Shown here one piece after another: positions 9,520 to 17,605 of a stretch of 64,000 nt of DNA. The stretch spans positions 25,348 through 89,347 of the forward strand of contig WFPK01000104.1 of assembly GCA_015487555.1 (NCBI GenBank). Direction: 5' to 3'. The notes beneath the pieces were generated by a model. The model was not told the origin of the DNA and did not search any database. It saw only the letters and a program-made list of their open reading frames with translations. This stretch comes from Phycisphaerales bacterium. Its GTDB lineage: Bacteria > Planctomycetota > Phycisphaerae > Phycisphaerales > UBA1924. The first letter of the stretch is position 1. Each line of letters begins with the position of its first letter. Position numbers and translations under genes: made by a program.

Positions 9520-10932
9520 ATGCCCGATTGGTTGATTTACAATCTCCCCTCCATCACGATTCTGCTCTTTGTGACTGCGGTCGGTGCGTGCATCGGGTCG
9601 CTGACCAATGTGCTTGTCTATCGCATCCCCCTGGGGCTCGATGTTGTGACGCCGACCTCCCGGTGCCCCAAATGCAATCAGAAACTCACCTGGCGCGAGA
9701 ATATCCCGATCTTTGGGTGGATTCTTTTGCGTGGCAAGTGCCGATTCTGCAAGGCCAGGATATCGGCGGAATACCCGATCGTTGAAACCATCGTCGCCCT
9801 GCTCTTTGGCACCATCTACGCGCTCTGGTACATCGTGCCCGATGATGCGATTCTGGGCTTGGGAAAGATCGCACCCGAATGGGCAGCCAACGGCCCGGCA
9901 CTGACCTGGCCTGCGATGGTCGTGCTCTTGGTGCTGGTGGGGTCCATGGTCTCGATGACCATCATCGATGCCCGCACCTCGACGATCCCGCTCGTGCTCA
10001 CCTGGGTGCCGGCATTGGTGGCCTTATTTTTGCACACCGGGCACGCGATCTGGTTCCAGACCAAGTATGGCACGCCTGAGATGATGCCCTCCGGGCTCGA
10101 AGGGCTCTGGACGGTCGAAAACCTGCGCGCCAAGTGGATCACCGCCCCTGGCGAGGTCTGGACGATCGCCACCGGCGGGCTGACTGGTTGGCGATTCATC
10201 GGGATCGGGCTCGGCGGGTGCCTGGGGCTGATCCTGTCAAACCTGATGCTCAAGTTCGGTTGGCTCACCCGAAGCTTTGCCGACTTCGAGCAGTGGTATC
10301 AGGCCCATCACGAATCGAAGGCGGAAGAGGCTGGCGAGGACGCAGCTGCTGAAACCGAACCTGAAGCTGGGGAAACAGAATCTGAATCTCTCGAGGATTG
10401 GCTGATGTATCCTTACGCCCGGCGTGAAATGATCCGCGAGCTGGCGTTTTTGTGCCTGCCTGTGCTCCTCGGACTCGGCGGCGGGTGGTTGATGGTCCAG
10501 CTCTTCGGGCAGTGGACAACCGACCCCGAATCCGGATTGGCGATTGCCCCTGCCGATGCTCCGCTCTGGCTCGTCGTGCTCGGCGGGGTGTTGATGGGGT
10601 ATCTGATCGCGGGCGGGGTGGTCTGGGCGGTCCGGATCGGCGGGACGCTGGCGTTTGGGAAAGAAGCGATGGGATTGGGCGATGTGCACATGATGGCTGC
10701 GGTGGGGGCGTGTCTGGGATGGATTGATCCGACGATCGCGTTCTTCCTCGCCGCCTTTGTCGGCGTGGCGTATGCGATTGTGGCGCAGATATTTAGAGGA
10801 AAATTGAGTCGGGCGATGCCCTATGGCCCGTTCTTGGCGGTGGCGACGATGATGGTGATTCTGGGCAAGCCGATCGTGGAGATTGTGCTTGGTTGGATAT
10901 TCAAGATGCCCGGAGCTTTGAACTTGCCTTAG
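9520..10932 (+). CDS. pilD: Prepilin peptidase (A24 family) with long internal insertion
   Basis: Integral-membrane aspartyl protease that removes the basic leader of prepilins and often methylates the new N-terminus; the likely substrates are the pilin-like proteins at 20586-23915. The N-terminal zinc-binding region has Cys49, Cys52, Cys74 and Cys77 (RCPKCNQ and KCRFCKA). The two catalytic aspartates fit Asp150 in TIIDARTSTIP and Asp388 in the GLGD motif. At 470 residues it is about 200 longer than usual. The extra length lies between the catalytic residues and includes a strongly acidic stretch near residues 265-295. A YcgR or PilD role other than prepilin processing is unlikely given both motifs. 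Confidence 0.92.
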   Translation: MPDWLIYNLPSITILLFVTAVGACIGSLTNVLVYRIPLGLDVVTPTSRCPKCNQKLTWRENIPIFGWILLRGKCRFCKARISAEYPIVETIVALLFGTIYALWYIVPDDAILGLGKIAPEWAANGPALTWPAMVVLLVLVGSMVSMTIIDARTSTIPLVLTWVPALVALFLHTGHAIWFQTKYGTPEMMPSGLEGLWTVENLRAKWITAPGEVWTIATGGLTGWRFIGIGLGGCLGLILSNLMLKFGWLTRSFADFEQWYQAHHESKAEEAGEDAAAETEPEAGETESESLEDWLMYPYARREMIRELAFLCLPVLLGLGGGWLMVQLFGQWTTDPESGLAIAPADAPLWLVVLGGVLMGYLIAGGVVWAVRIGGTLAFGKEAMGLGDVHMMAAVGACLGWIDPTIAFFLAAFVGVAYAIVAQIFRGKLSRAMPYGPFLAVATMMVILGKPIVEIVLGWIFKMPGALNLP

Positions 10933-11042
10933 GTCGATTTCGACCAAGATGATTGATTCTGTTGGGCGCGTTGCCCACGCCGGTGGTGGAACCGGATAGA
11001 CTGTGGATGGACGACAACAACTTTGAACCGGGAGGTGCATGG

Positions 11043-11705
11043 ATGAACACGCCGAGACTTGTATTGATCGCACTGGGTGCCCTGAGCATAATCATACTGA
11101 GTGGATGTAAAACCATTTCCCAGCGTGACTATGACGCGGCAATTGATGAGAATACCCAGCTTCGCGAACGCATCGCGGGGCTTCAAGAGAATATTCGCCA
11201 GGCCAATGATGGCAATGACGCATTTCGGCAGCAAAATGCCGAACTGCGGGCCGAGAATCAGAGGCTTGCATCTCAGCTCAACGAAGCGCTCGCTCGCCCG
11301 ACGACAGGTTTCGAGGGAATCAACGGCATCGATGTCGGCATGAGATCAGGTGGGGCGATTGTCGTCGGGGTTGCAGGCGATGTCCTGTTCAGCTCGGGCT
11401 CGGATGAGCTTCGCAAAGATGCCAAAGCAACCCTCAACCAGATCGCCAAAGTGATCAAATCAACCTACGCAAGCAACGAGGTCCGTGTTGAGGGATACAC
11501 CGATTCAGATAAGCTCGTCAAGACCAAGAAAAAGTGGGGCACCAACGAGAATCTCAGTGCTGCCCGCGCACTGGCAGTCGAGCGATATCTTGTCGGCAAG
11601 GGGATTGATAATGACCAGATCTACTCCGCAGCTTTCGGTCCATCGAATCCCAAAGGGACGAAAAAGGAGTCTCGACGGGTCGAGATCGTGATCCTTGGTG
11701 AATAA
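11043..11705 (+). CDS. OmpA-domain lipoprotein (Pal-like)
   Basis: A 220-residue lipoprotein that probably tethers the outer membrane to peptidoglycan. The start at 11043 is fixed by GGAGGT 6 bases upstream and gives a typical lipoprotein signal ending in the lipobox LSGC near residue 20. It is followed by a coiled-coil segment rich in Gln, Glu and Asn (about residues 28-85) and a C-terminal OmpA domain. That domain contains VLFSSGSDELRKDAKATLNQIA, VEGYTDSD and the NLSAARALAVERYLVGKGI helix with the basic SRRVEIVI end. The coiled coil followed by OmpA resembles Pal/YiaD-type proteins; no tol genes are near. Confidence 0.88.
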   Translation: MNTPRLVLIALGALSIIILSGCKTISQRDYDAAIDENTQLRERIAGLQENIRQANDGNDAFRQQNAELRAENQRLASQLNEALARPTTGFEGINGIDVGMRSGGAIVVGVAGDVLFSSGSDELRKDAKATLNQIAKVIKSTYASNEVRVEGYTDSDKLVKTKKKWGTNENLSAARALAVERYLVGKGIDNDQIYSAAFGPSNPKGTKKESRRVEIVILGE

Positions 11706-11819
11706 AGAGGTGGATAACGCGATTCCGGACGGATCGACATCAAACATCGAGAGATTTGTCGATCCCCAGGCGTGTTGTATTTGCATTTCCGAGCTTGGAG
11801 GATACAATCCTCCCGCTTT

Positions 11820-11893
11820 GGGCTATTGGCGCAGTTGGCTAGCGCACCAGTATGACACACTGGGGGTCACAGGTTCGAGCCCTGTATAGCCCA
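11820..11893 (+). tRNA. tRNA-Val (anticodon GAC)
   Basis: A 74-base cloverleaf. The acceptor stem GGGCTAT pairs with ATAGCCC, the anticodon stem CCAGT pairs with ACTGG, and the loop ATGACAC gives anticodon GAC at 11854-11856. The T-arm contains GGTTCGAGCC. CCA is not encoded. First gene of a three-tRNA cluster. Confidence 0.95.
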
Positions 11894-11905
11894 TTTGGGA
11901 AAATA

Positions 11906-11936
11906 CGGCCTCGCTCTATGCGGGGCCGATATTTTT
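11906..11936 (+). terminator. Predicted rho-independent terminator after tRNA-Val
   Basis: Inverted repeat of 9 pairs (11906-11914 with 11920-11928, one T-G pair), 5-base loop, followed by ATATTTTT. It lies between tRNA-Val and tRNA-Thr, so tRNA-Thr and tRNA-Tyr may have their own promoter or depend on read-through. Confidence 0.75.
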
Positions 11937-11992
11937 CGGACTGTTCGACGATTCGGGAGAAATCCTGAACAGGCGGACGACATCTGATCTAT

Positions 11993-12065
11993 GCCACCTT
12001 AGCTCAGTTGATAGAGCAGCTGATTTGTAATCTGCAGGTCCTCGGTTTGAGTCCGAGAGGTGGCT
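11993..12065 (+). tRNA. tRNA-Thr (anticodon UGU)
   Basis: A 73-base cloverleaf. The acceptor stem GCCACCT pairs with AGGTGGC, the D stem is GCTC/GAGC, and the T stem CTCGG pairs with CCGAG. The anticodon loop TTTGTAA at 12024-12030 reads UGU (12026-12028). The anticodon stem GCTGA/TCTGC has a U-U mismatch at the third pair (positions 29-41), where an A on the 3' side would be expected. CCA is not encoded. Confidence 0.93.
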
Positions 12066-12099
12066 TTGAGGCGGTTTTTGGATCGTCTCGGGACACTTT

Positions 12100-12182
12100 G
12101 GGCGTGTATCCAAGTGGCCAAAGGACGGGGATTGTAAATCCTCTCGCATTCGCGTTCGGTGGTTCGAATCCACCCGCGCCCA
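12100..12182 (+). tRNA. tRNA-Tyr (anticodon GUA)
   Basis: An 83-base class II tRNA with a long variable arm (around TCGCATTCGCG). The acceptor stem GGGCGTG pairs with CGCGCCC, and the anticodon stem GGGGA/TCCTC encloses loop TTGTAAA, giving GTA. It is 34 bases after tRNA-Thr and directly followed by a strong terminator. Confidence 0.94.
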
Positions 12183-12185
12183 TTC

Positions 12186-12224
12186 GAACAAGCCCGATGC
12201 AAAGCATCGGGCTTGTTCTTTGTT
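12186..12224 (+). terminator. Strong rho-independent terminator ending the tRNA cluster
   Basis: A perfect 15-base inverted repeat (12186-12200 with 12204-12218) separated by AAA and followed by a T-rich tract (TTTGTT). It lies directly after tRNA-Tyr and separates the tRNA cluster from the kinase gene. Confidence 0.92.
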
Positions 12225-12347
12225 TATACTTTGTTTGCAGACGAGGTGTCCGCTTGCCATCTGGCAGGTCCGAAAAGGGGTCACATGGGCAACGGTTGGC
12301 ATATTGGGTTGATGCGGGGGACGAATCGACCGATATCCGGCAGGTAA

Positions 12348-14240
12348 ATGGCAATTGCCATGGGAATCCTGCTTATGACCACACCCAAGACGCAAAGTCG
12401 ATTCGGTATCCAAAGGTTCTTTGTTCGTGGCGAGTCACTTGTCGCGACGACGGGCATGGCGTTTATCGCTATTTTGGCATTCGCTGTCGGCGGGGTGGTG
12501 TGGGTTTCTGCGCGGACAATTGATGAATCCGTTCTCGTGCAGAGCGAGGAGCGCATTCGTGAAACGAGTGCGTTGATCGCTTCGCAATCCGAGCTTCGGC
12601 TCAGCGACGCAGACCTCTCGGGTCTGCGCCGGTTGATGCTCGATGCGGTTGCGTCGGGGATGGTCGAAGAGTGCGAGGTCAGCATTTCGAATCTTGGTGT
12701 GATTGCCTCGTCCGATGCTTCGCAGACGCTTGTGACCGAGTTGCCTCAGACATGGGACCCATCGCCCGGGGTAGAAGCCAATATCATTCACAATACCGAG
12801 ACCCACCGTTCGATGATCCACGAGCCTTTGACGGTTGATGGGCGGACCGGGGTGATGCTCAGTATGGTGATGAATCAGTCGGGGCAGGTTGTCGGGTCGG
12901 ATTCGATCCGTGCCTCGTCGGTCGGGATCATGAGTGTTGGGTTGATTCTGATGCTTTTGGTCTATCGCCGATTTCGCAATCGGCTTGGTGCTTTGGCGGG
13001 GATCGGCGATGCCCTCGTTGCGGCGGCCGAGGGAGAGCGCCGAATGGCGTGCCTGGTTGTGGGCGAGCAGCTTGGTCCAGAAGCCAAGGCATGGAATACG
13101 CTGCTCGCCGAGCGTGAAGCGCTCGAGCAGATCGAAGCAACACGCGAAATCGTCGAGGCATCAAGTGGCGGCGGGGTTGAGTCCAGCGGCTTGCCCGCTG
13201 CGTGCAATACCCTGACCCAGGGCGTTGTGCTCGTGGATTCTGATCTGAGCGTGGCCTATGCCAATGGCGCTGCCTGCGTGTTCCTGCGTGTTTCGCGTGA
13301 GGAAATGGTCAACTCGACACTCGATGGCGTGCCCGGTTCGGAACAGATCATCGAAGCGACACTCGCGGTACTCTCGAACCATGGGCCTGCTCGACAAGTC
13401 ATCGAGCTGGGCAATATCGAGGAAATCGAATCGCAAGGGGCGATCCTGCGCGTGGTGATTACTCGCGTCGAGGAGGAAGAGGTTCCTCGGGCGATGATCT
13501 TTATCGAAGATGTGACCCAGCAACGCCTGGCGGATCAGTCACAGGGCGCATTTATCGCCCAGGCAACCCATGAGCTTCGCACGCCTTTGACGACGATCCG
13601 TTTGTATGCAGAAGAAGCGGTCGAAGCCGGGAGCGATGACGAGCAGATTCGTGACAAGGCGCTCAATGTCATCAACTCGGAGACGCGCCGACTCGAGCGG
13701 ATCGTCGGGGACATGCTCTGTGTGGCCGAGATCGAAGCGGGTTCGCTCTCGATCCGATCCGAGACGATGCGGACCGAGTCTTTGTTCGCCGAGCTTCAGG
13801 AAGATTACGAGATGCAGGCCAAGGAGAAGTCGATCGAGCTGGTCTTCGATTTGCCTCCCAAGTTTCCCTCGATCCAGGCCGACCGGGATCGTTTGGGTCA
13901 GGCGCTCCACAACCTTGTGGGCAACGCGATCAAATACACCCCCGCGGGCGGGCGTGTCGAGGTGAAGGTCAACTTTGCCGAGGATGATGCCATGACTGTT
14001 TCGGTGATTGACTCGGGGATCGGCATCGACGAGTCGCAGCAGGAACGAATTTTTGAGCGTTTCTGTCGAGCGGATGATCGGCGGATTGCTCAGGTAACGG
14101 GTTCTGGGCTTGGTCTTGCGCTCGCTCGCCAGATTGCTCGTCTTCATGGCGGGGATGTGCATGTTGAATCCGAGATTGATCAGGGGAGCACATTCACATT
14201 CATGATCCCGGGTTCGCAGGAGATGGCCAAAGCCGCATAA
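12348..14240 (+). CDS. Membrane sensor histidine kinase
   Basis: A 630-residue sensor kinase that would autophosphorylate on His408 within THELRTPL. Layout: first membrane helix about residues 32-54, an extracytoplasmic sensor region to about 188, second membrane helix about 190-206, a linker, and a PAS-like segment around 285-395 (LPAACNTLTQGVVLVDSDL onward). Then come the dimerisation domain around 400-465 and the ATPase domain with NLVGNAIKYTPAGG, DSGIGID and GSGLGLALARQIARLHGG. Possible starts are ATG at 12348, 12360 or 12375. It is followed after 16 bases by a STAS protein and then the secretion motor genes, and no response regulator is adjacent. It may control assembly or expression of the downstream machine, which is inference. 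Confidence 0.92.
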   Translation: MAIAMGILLMTTPKTQSRFGIQRFFVRGESLVATTGMAFIAILAFAVGGVVWVSARTIDESVLVQSEERIRETSALIASQSELRLSDADLSGLRRLMLDAVASGMVEECEVSISNLGVIASSDASQTLVTELPQTWDPSPGVEANIIHNTETHRSMIHEPLTVDGRTGVMLSMVMNQSGQVVGSDSIRASSVGIMSVGLILMLLVYRRFRNRLGALAGIGDALVAAAEGERRMACLVVGEQLGPEAKAWNTLLAEREALEQIEATREIVEASSGGGVESSGLPAACNTLTQGVVLVDSDLSVAYANGAACVFLRVSREEMVNSTLDGVPGSEQIIEATLAVLSNHGPARQVIELGNIEEIESQGAILRVVITRVEEEEVPRAMIFIEDVTQQRLADQSQGAFIAQATHELRTPLTTIRLYAEEAVEAGSDDEQIRDKALNVINSETRRLERIVGDMLCVAEIEAGSLSIRSETMRTESLFAELQEDYEMQAKEKSIELVFDLPPKFPSIQADRDRLGQALHNLVGNAIKYTPAGGRVEVKVNFAEDDAMTVSVIDSGIGIDESQQERIFERFCRADDRRIAQVTGSGLGLALARQIARLHGGDVHVESEIDQGSTFTFMIPGSQEMAKAA

Positions 14241-14256
14241 GAGGAGTGTCGCAGGT

Positions 14257-14595
14257 ATGCGCATCGAAACGAATCGACATGGAGCGGTGACGGTGATCAA
14301 GCCCGGCGGCCCTGTGATTACTCAGGAGGACGCGACGCAGCTGCGCACGGAGTCTTTCGAAGTACTGGGCAACACGCTCGGGCGGTTTATCATTGATGTT
14401 TCTGAGATGACCTTTGTCGACTCGACCGGGCTCGAAACTCTTGTCGATATCACCGACGAGCTTGGTGCATCCGGGCAATCGCTCAAGCTTTGCGGGCTTA
14501 GCGATACGCTGCGTGAGATTCTGGCAATTACTGAGCTGACCTCGAAGTTTCAGCAGTTTGAGGATGTGCAGACCGCGGTAAGGAGTTTCTTATGA
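14257..14595 (+). CDS. STAS-domain protein (anti-sigma factor antagonist type)
   Basis: A 112-residue single-domain STAS protein of the SpoIIAA/RsbV type. The hallmark FIIDVSEMTFVDSTGLETL places the putative phospho-acceptor Ser at residue 56, followed by the GQSLKLCGLSDTLREIL part of the fold. Such proteins bind an anti-sigma/serine kinase partner in their unphosphorylated form, but none is encoded nearby. Its stop codon overlaps the start of the GspE-like ATPase gene by 4 bases (ATGA), so its translation is coupled to the motor gene. A role in gating pilus or secretion activity, rather than a sigma factor, is possible but unproven. Confidence 0.9.
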   Translation: MRIETNRHGAVTVIKPGGPVITQEDATQLRTESFEVLGNTLGRFIIDVSEMTFVDSTGLETLVDITDELGASGQSLKLCGLSDTLREILAITELTSKFQQFEDVQTAVRSFL

Positions 14596-16385
14596 CTTCG
14601 CCTCAAGACAATCATCCGCATCAGGGCATGCGCAGGTCTCAGCGTCCTCGGCTTGTCGGCGAAGTGCTCATCACCGATGGGCATATTACCGAAGATCAGC
14701 TTTCCAAAGCGCTTGTGGATCAGAAAACCGCCGGGCGGATGCTCGGCGAGCTGTTGGTCGATCAAGGGATGATCTCGGGGGCGACGCTTGTCCAGTCTTT
14801 GGCCAAGTGCCTGGGTGTGCGTGGGGTGCAGCTTCGCCATGGGCTGATGGATCCGAACTTGCTGAATCTCATCGGCGTCGAAGAGGCCGAGCGGCTCAAA
14901 GCGATCCCGCTGTTCCGTGTGCATGATACCCTGACTGTTGCGATGTGCGAGCCTCAGAGTTTGCCGACGATTGATCGGCTTGGCGAACTCACCGGACTCG
15001 AGATTCGCCCGGTGCTGGCGCTTCAGGATAACATCCTCGAGTTTGTCCATAAGTACGCCGAGGGCGATGTGGATGTCGATGCGTTCTTGACAAGCCTTGC
15101 CGAGTCTGATGTTGAAGTCGTGGAGCGCGAGCAGGTCGATGAAGGTCCGACGACGGACCTCGATCATATGGTCGAAGGCTCGCCGATCGTGAACCTCGTC
15201 AATGTGGCCTTGCTCACCGCGGTCAAGGATAAGGCATCAGATATCCACATCGAGCCCAACAAGAACGGCACACGGGTTCGGTACCGGATTGATGGAGCGC
15301 TGCGTGATCTGATGAACCCGCCCCCGGGGATGCACGCAGCGATTGTGTCGCGCATGAAGATCATCGGGAAGATGGATATCGCCGAGAAACGCCTGCCTCA
15401 GGAGGGGCGCGTGCGGATCGTGGCTGAGGGACGCGAGATTGACCTGCGCGTGTCGAGTATTCCTACGCTTCTGGGCGAAAAACTGGTGATCCGAATCCTC
15501 GATAAGCAGAACCTGCATGTGCGCATGGAAGACCTTGGGTTCCGCCCCGAAGCGCTCGAGGGCTTCCAGAGAACACTCAGGCTCTCGCATGGGATGGTGC
15601 TTGTGACAGGCCCGACGGGCTCGGGCAAGACCACCACACTCTATTCGGCACTTGATCTGCTGCGGAGTCCTGAGCTCAACATCGTGACCGTCGAAGACCC
15701 GGTCGAGTATCAGCTTGATTTGATCAATCAGATTCAGGTGCACGAAGCGATTGGGCTTGACTTTGCGCGGACGCTGCGCTCGATTCTTCGCCAGGACCCC
15801 GATGTGATTATGATCGGCGAGATTCGTGACCAAGAAACGGCAGGCGTTGCTGTTCAGGCAGCACTCACCGGGCACGGGGTGCTCGCGACGCTGCATACCA
15901 ATGATGCGCCAGGTGCGGTTGCCCGTTTGGTGGATATGGGTATTGAGCCTTATCTTCTCAGCTCCGCGATCAATGGCGTCGTCGCCCAGCGACTCGCCAG
16001 AACAATCTGCCCATCATGCACCATGAAATACTACCCCTCCGAGATGGTGCTTCAGGATGCCATGATCCCCGAGATGACCGGGCGGGCTTTCCGCAAGGGC
16101 GCCGGGTGTACGAGCTGTCATGATTCGGGGTTTCAGGGTCGGATGGGGATTTATGAGTTCATGGAGGTGACACCCGAGCTTCGCAGATTGATCTATCGTA
16201 ACGCCCCGACGCATGCGCTTCGTGGATTGCTGCATAGTCAGGGTCAGCTTTCATTGCGCGAAGAGGGTGTCCGTCTGGCGATCGACCAGCATACGAGTCT
16301 TGAAGAGATTATCCGCGTCACGCAGGTCGATGATAACGAGGGTTCGGGCGATGAGTTTGCGGGGGAAGTTGGGGTGGCTGCATGA
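14592..16385 (+). CDS. gspE: GspE/PilB-like assembly ATPase
   Basis: A 597-residue hexameric ATPase that drives pseudopilus or pilus polymerisation from the cytoplasmic face. The N-terminal MshEN-like region (about residues 15-165) begins VGEVLITDGHITEDQL. The ATPase part has Walker A GPTGSGKTTT near residue 340, the aspartate/Walker B segment VIMIGEIRDQETAGVAVQAALTGH and the histidine box LATLHTNDAPGAVARL. A zinc-binding module with CPSC and CTSCHDSGFQGR follows, as in GspE and PilB. MshEN-type N-termini of related ATPases bind cyclic di-GMP, and the window has other such signalling genes. Overlaps both neighbours by 4 bases. Confidence 0.95.
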   Translation: MTSPQDNHPHQGMRRSQRPRLVGEVLITDGHITEDQLSKALVDQKTAGRMLGELLVDQGMISGATLVQSLAKCLGVRGVQLRHGLMDPNLLNLIGVEEAERLKAIPLFRVHDTLTVAMCEPQSLPTIDRLGELTGLEIRPVLALQDNILEFVHKYAEGDVDVDAFLTSLAESDVEVVEREQVDEGPTTDLDHMVEGSPIVNLVNVALLTAVKDKASDIHIEPNKNGTRVRYRIDGALRDLMNPPPGMHAAIVSRMKIIGKMDIAEKRLPQEGRVRIVAEGREIDLRVSSIPTLLGEKLVIRILDKQNLHVRMEDLGFRPEALEGFQRTLRLSHGMVLVTGPTGSGKTTTLYSALDLLRSPELNIVTVEDPVEYQLDLINQIQVHEAIGLDFARTLRSILRQDPDVIMIGEIRDQETAGVAVQAALTGHGVLATLHTNDAPGAVARLVDMGIEPYLLSSAINGVVAQRLARTICPSCTMKYYPSEMVLQDAMIPEMTGRAFRKGAGCTSCHDSGFQGRMGIYEFMEVTPELRRLIYRNAPTHALRGLLHSQGQLSLREEGVRLAIDQHTSLEEIIRVTQVDDNEGSGDEFAGEVGVAA

Positions 16386-17605
16386 ACCTGGGCTACACCG
16401 CTTATGACAAGTCTGGCGCCTTGCGCGAAGGGGTGATCGAAGCTTCGAGCAAGGAAGAAGCGACCGAGATACTCCGGAAGAAGGGATTGTTTGTCTCATC
16501 GGTCGAGTCGTCGGGCAGCAAGGCAGGAAACAAGAAGTCATCAAAGACCTATAGCCGAAAGAAAAAGGTTCCTGCGAAGATTGTCGCCGGATTTGCCCGA
16601 GAGCTTGCGGTGCTGGTCTCGACGGGCACGCCTTTGATTGATGCGATGTCGTCGATCGAACGCCAGACGACCAACGAGGCATGGGCGCAAGTGCTCGGGC
16701 GTGTTCGTTCGCGTCTCGAAGAGGGCGATGCGCTCTCAGTTGCCCTAGAGGGTGATCGGCAGGCGTTTGATGCGGTGTTTCGGTCATTGGTCGCAGCGGG
16801 AGAATCGTCTGGGCATCTCGATGCGATGCTGATGCGTGTGGCGGTGCTGACACGAAAGCAGGCGCAGATCCGATCCAATGTGCTTGGCGCATTGATGTAC
16901 CCGATTCTGCTGATGGGTGTCGGGATATTCGTGGTTGGATTATTGATTGGTGTGGTGTTGCCGAGATTTTCGGGGATGTTCGAGACACTCGATACTGCGT
17001 TGCCGCCTTCGACCGCGGTGCTGATGGCGATCTCGGAGTTTGTTCGATCCTACTGGTGGGGTGTGATCCCGGTGTTCATCGCGACGATCTTCGGGATTGT
17101 GTGGTGGGTCAAAAGCCCTGCGGGGCAGCTGATGATTGGTAGTGTGGCGTTGCGGATTCCCCAGCTCGGCGATATTCTCCGCTCGTTTATGACTGCTCGA
17201 ATTACGCGTTTGATGGGTGTGCTGCTCGAAGCGCGTGTGCCGATGCTCGATGCGATCAACCTTACCCGCGAATCACTCGGGCACGAGCGATACCAGAACC
17301 TGATGACGCAGGCCGAGCAAGCGGTGACACGGGGCGAGCCGATCAGCACCGCCTTTGGGTCCGATGGGTTGATGGTTCCCTCTGCGTGCGAAGCGATCCG
17401 CAACGGCGAGCAATCCGGACGATTGGCCGAGGTGATGATGCATGTTTCTGATTACCTCGACGAGGACAACGAGACAGTGATCAAATCGCTTTCATCGCTC
17501 ATCGAGCCGGTCATTATGATCGTGCTTGGTATCTTAGTCGGCTTTGTCGCCATCAGTATGTTCTTGCCCTTGTTTGATCTCACAGCAACCGCAGGAGTCC
17601 AATGA
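16382..17605 (+). CDS. gspF: GspF/PilC-like inner-membrane platform protein
   Basis: A 407-residue platform protein of type II secretion or type IV pili that couples the ATPase to pilin assembly. The N-terminus NLGYTAYDKSGALREGVIEASS is typical. Two repeated cytoplasmic domains (about residues 58-180 and 260-385) each contain a FARELAVLVSTGTPLIDA-like motif; the second reads RITRLMGVLLEARVPMLDA. Membrane helices lie near residues 170-195, 215-235 and 375-400. It overlaps gspE and the PilM-like gene by 4 bases on either side, in the usual order. Confidence 0.94.
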   Translation: MNLGYTAYDKSGALREGVIEASSKEEATEILRKKGLFVSSVESSGSKAGNKKSSKTYSRKKKVPAKIVAGFARELAVLVSTGTPLIDAMSSIERQTTNEAWAQVLGRVRSRLEEGDALSVALEGDRQAFDAVFRSLVAAGESSGHLDAMLMRVAVLTRKQAQIRSNVLGALMYPILLMGVGIFVVGLLIGVVLPRFSGMFETLDTALPPSTAVLMAISEFVRSYWWGVIPVFIATIFGIVWWVKSPAGQLMIGSVALRIPQLGDILRSFMTARITRLMGVLLEARVPMLDAINLTRESLGHERYQNLMTQAEQAVTRGEPISTAFGSDGLMVPSACEAIRNGEQSGRLAEVMMHVSDYLDEDNETVIKSLSSLIEPVIMIVLGILVGFVAISMFLPLFDLTATAGVQ

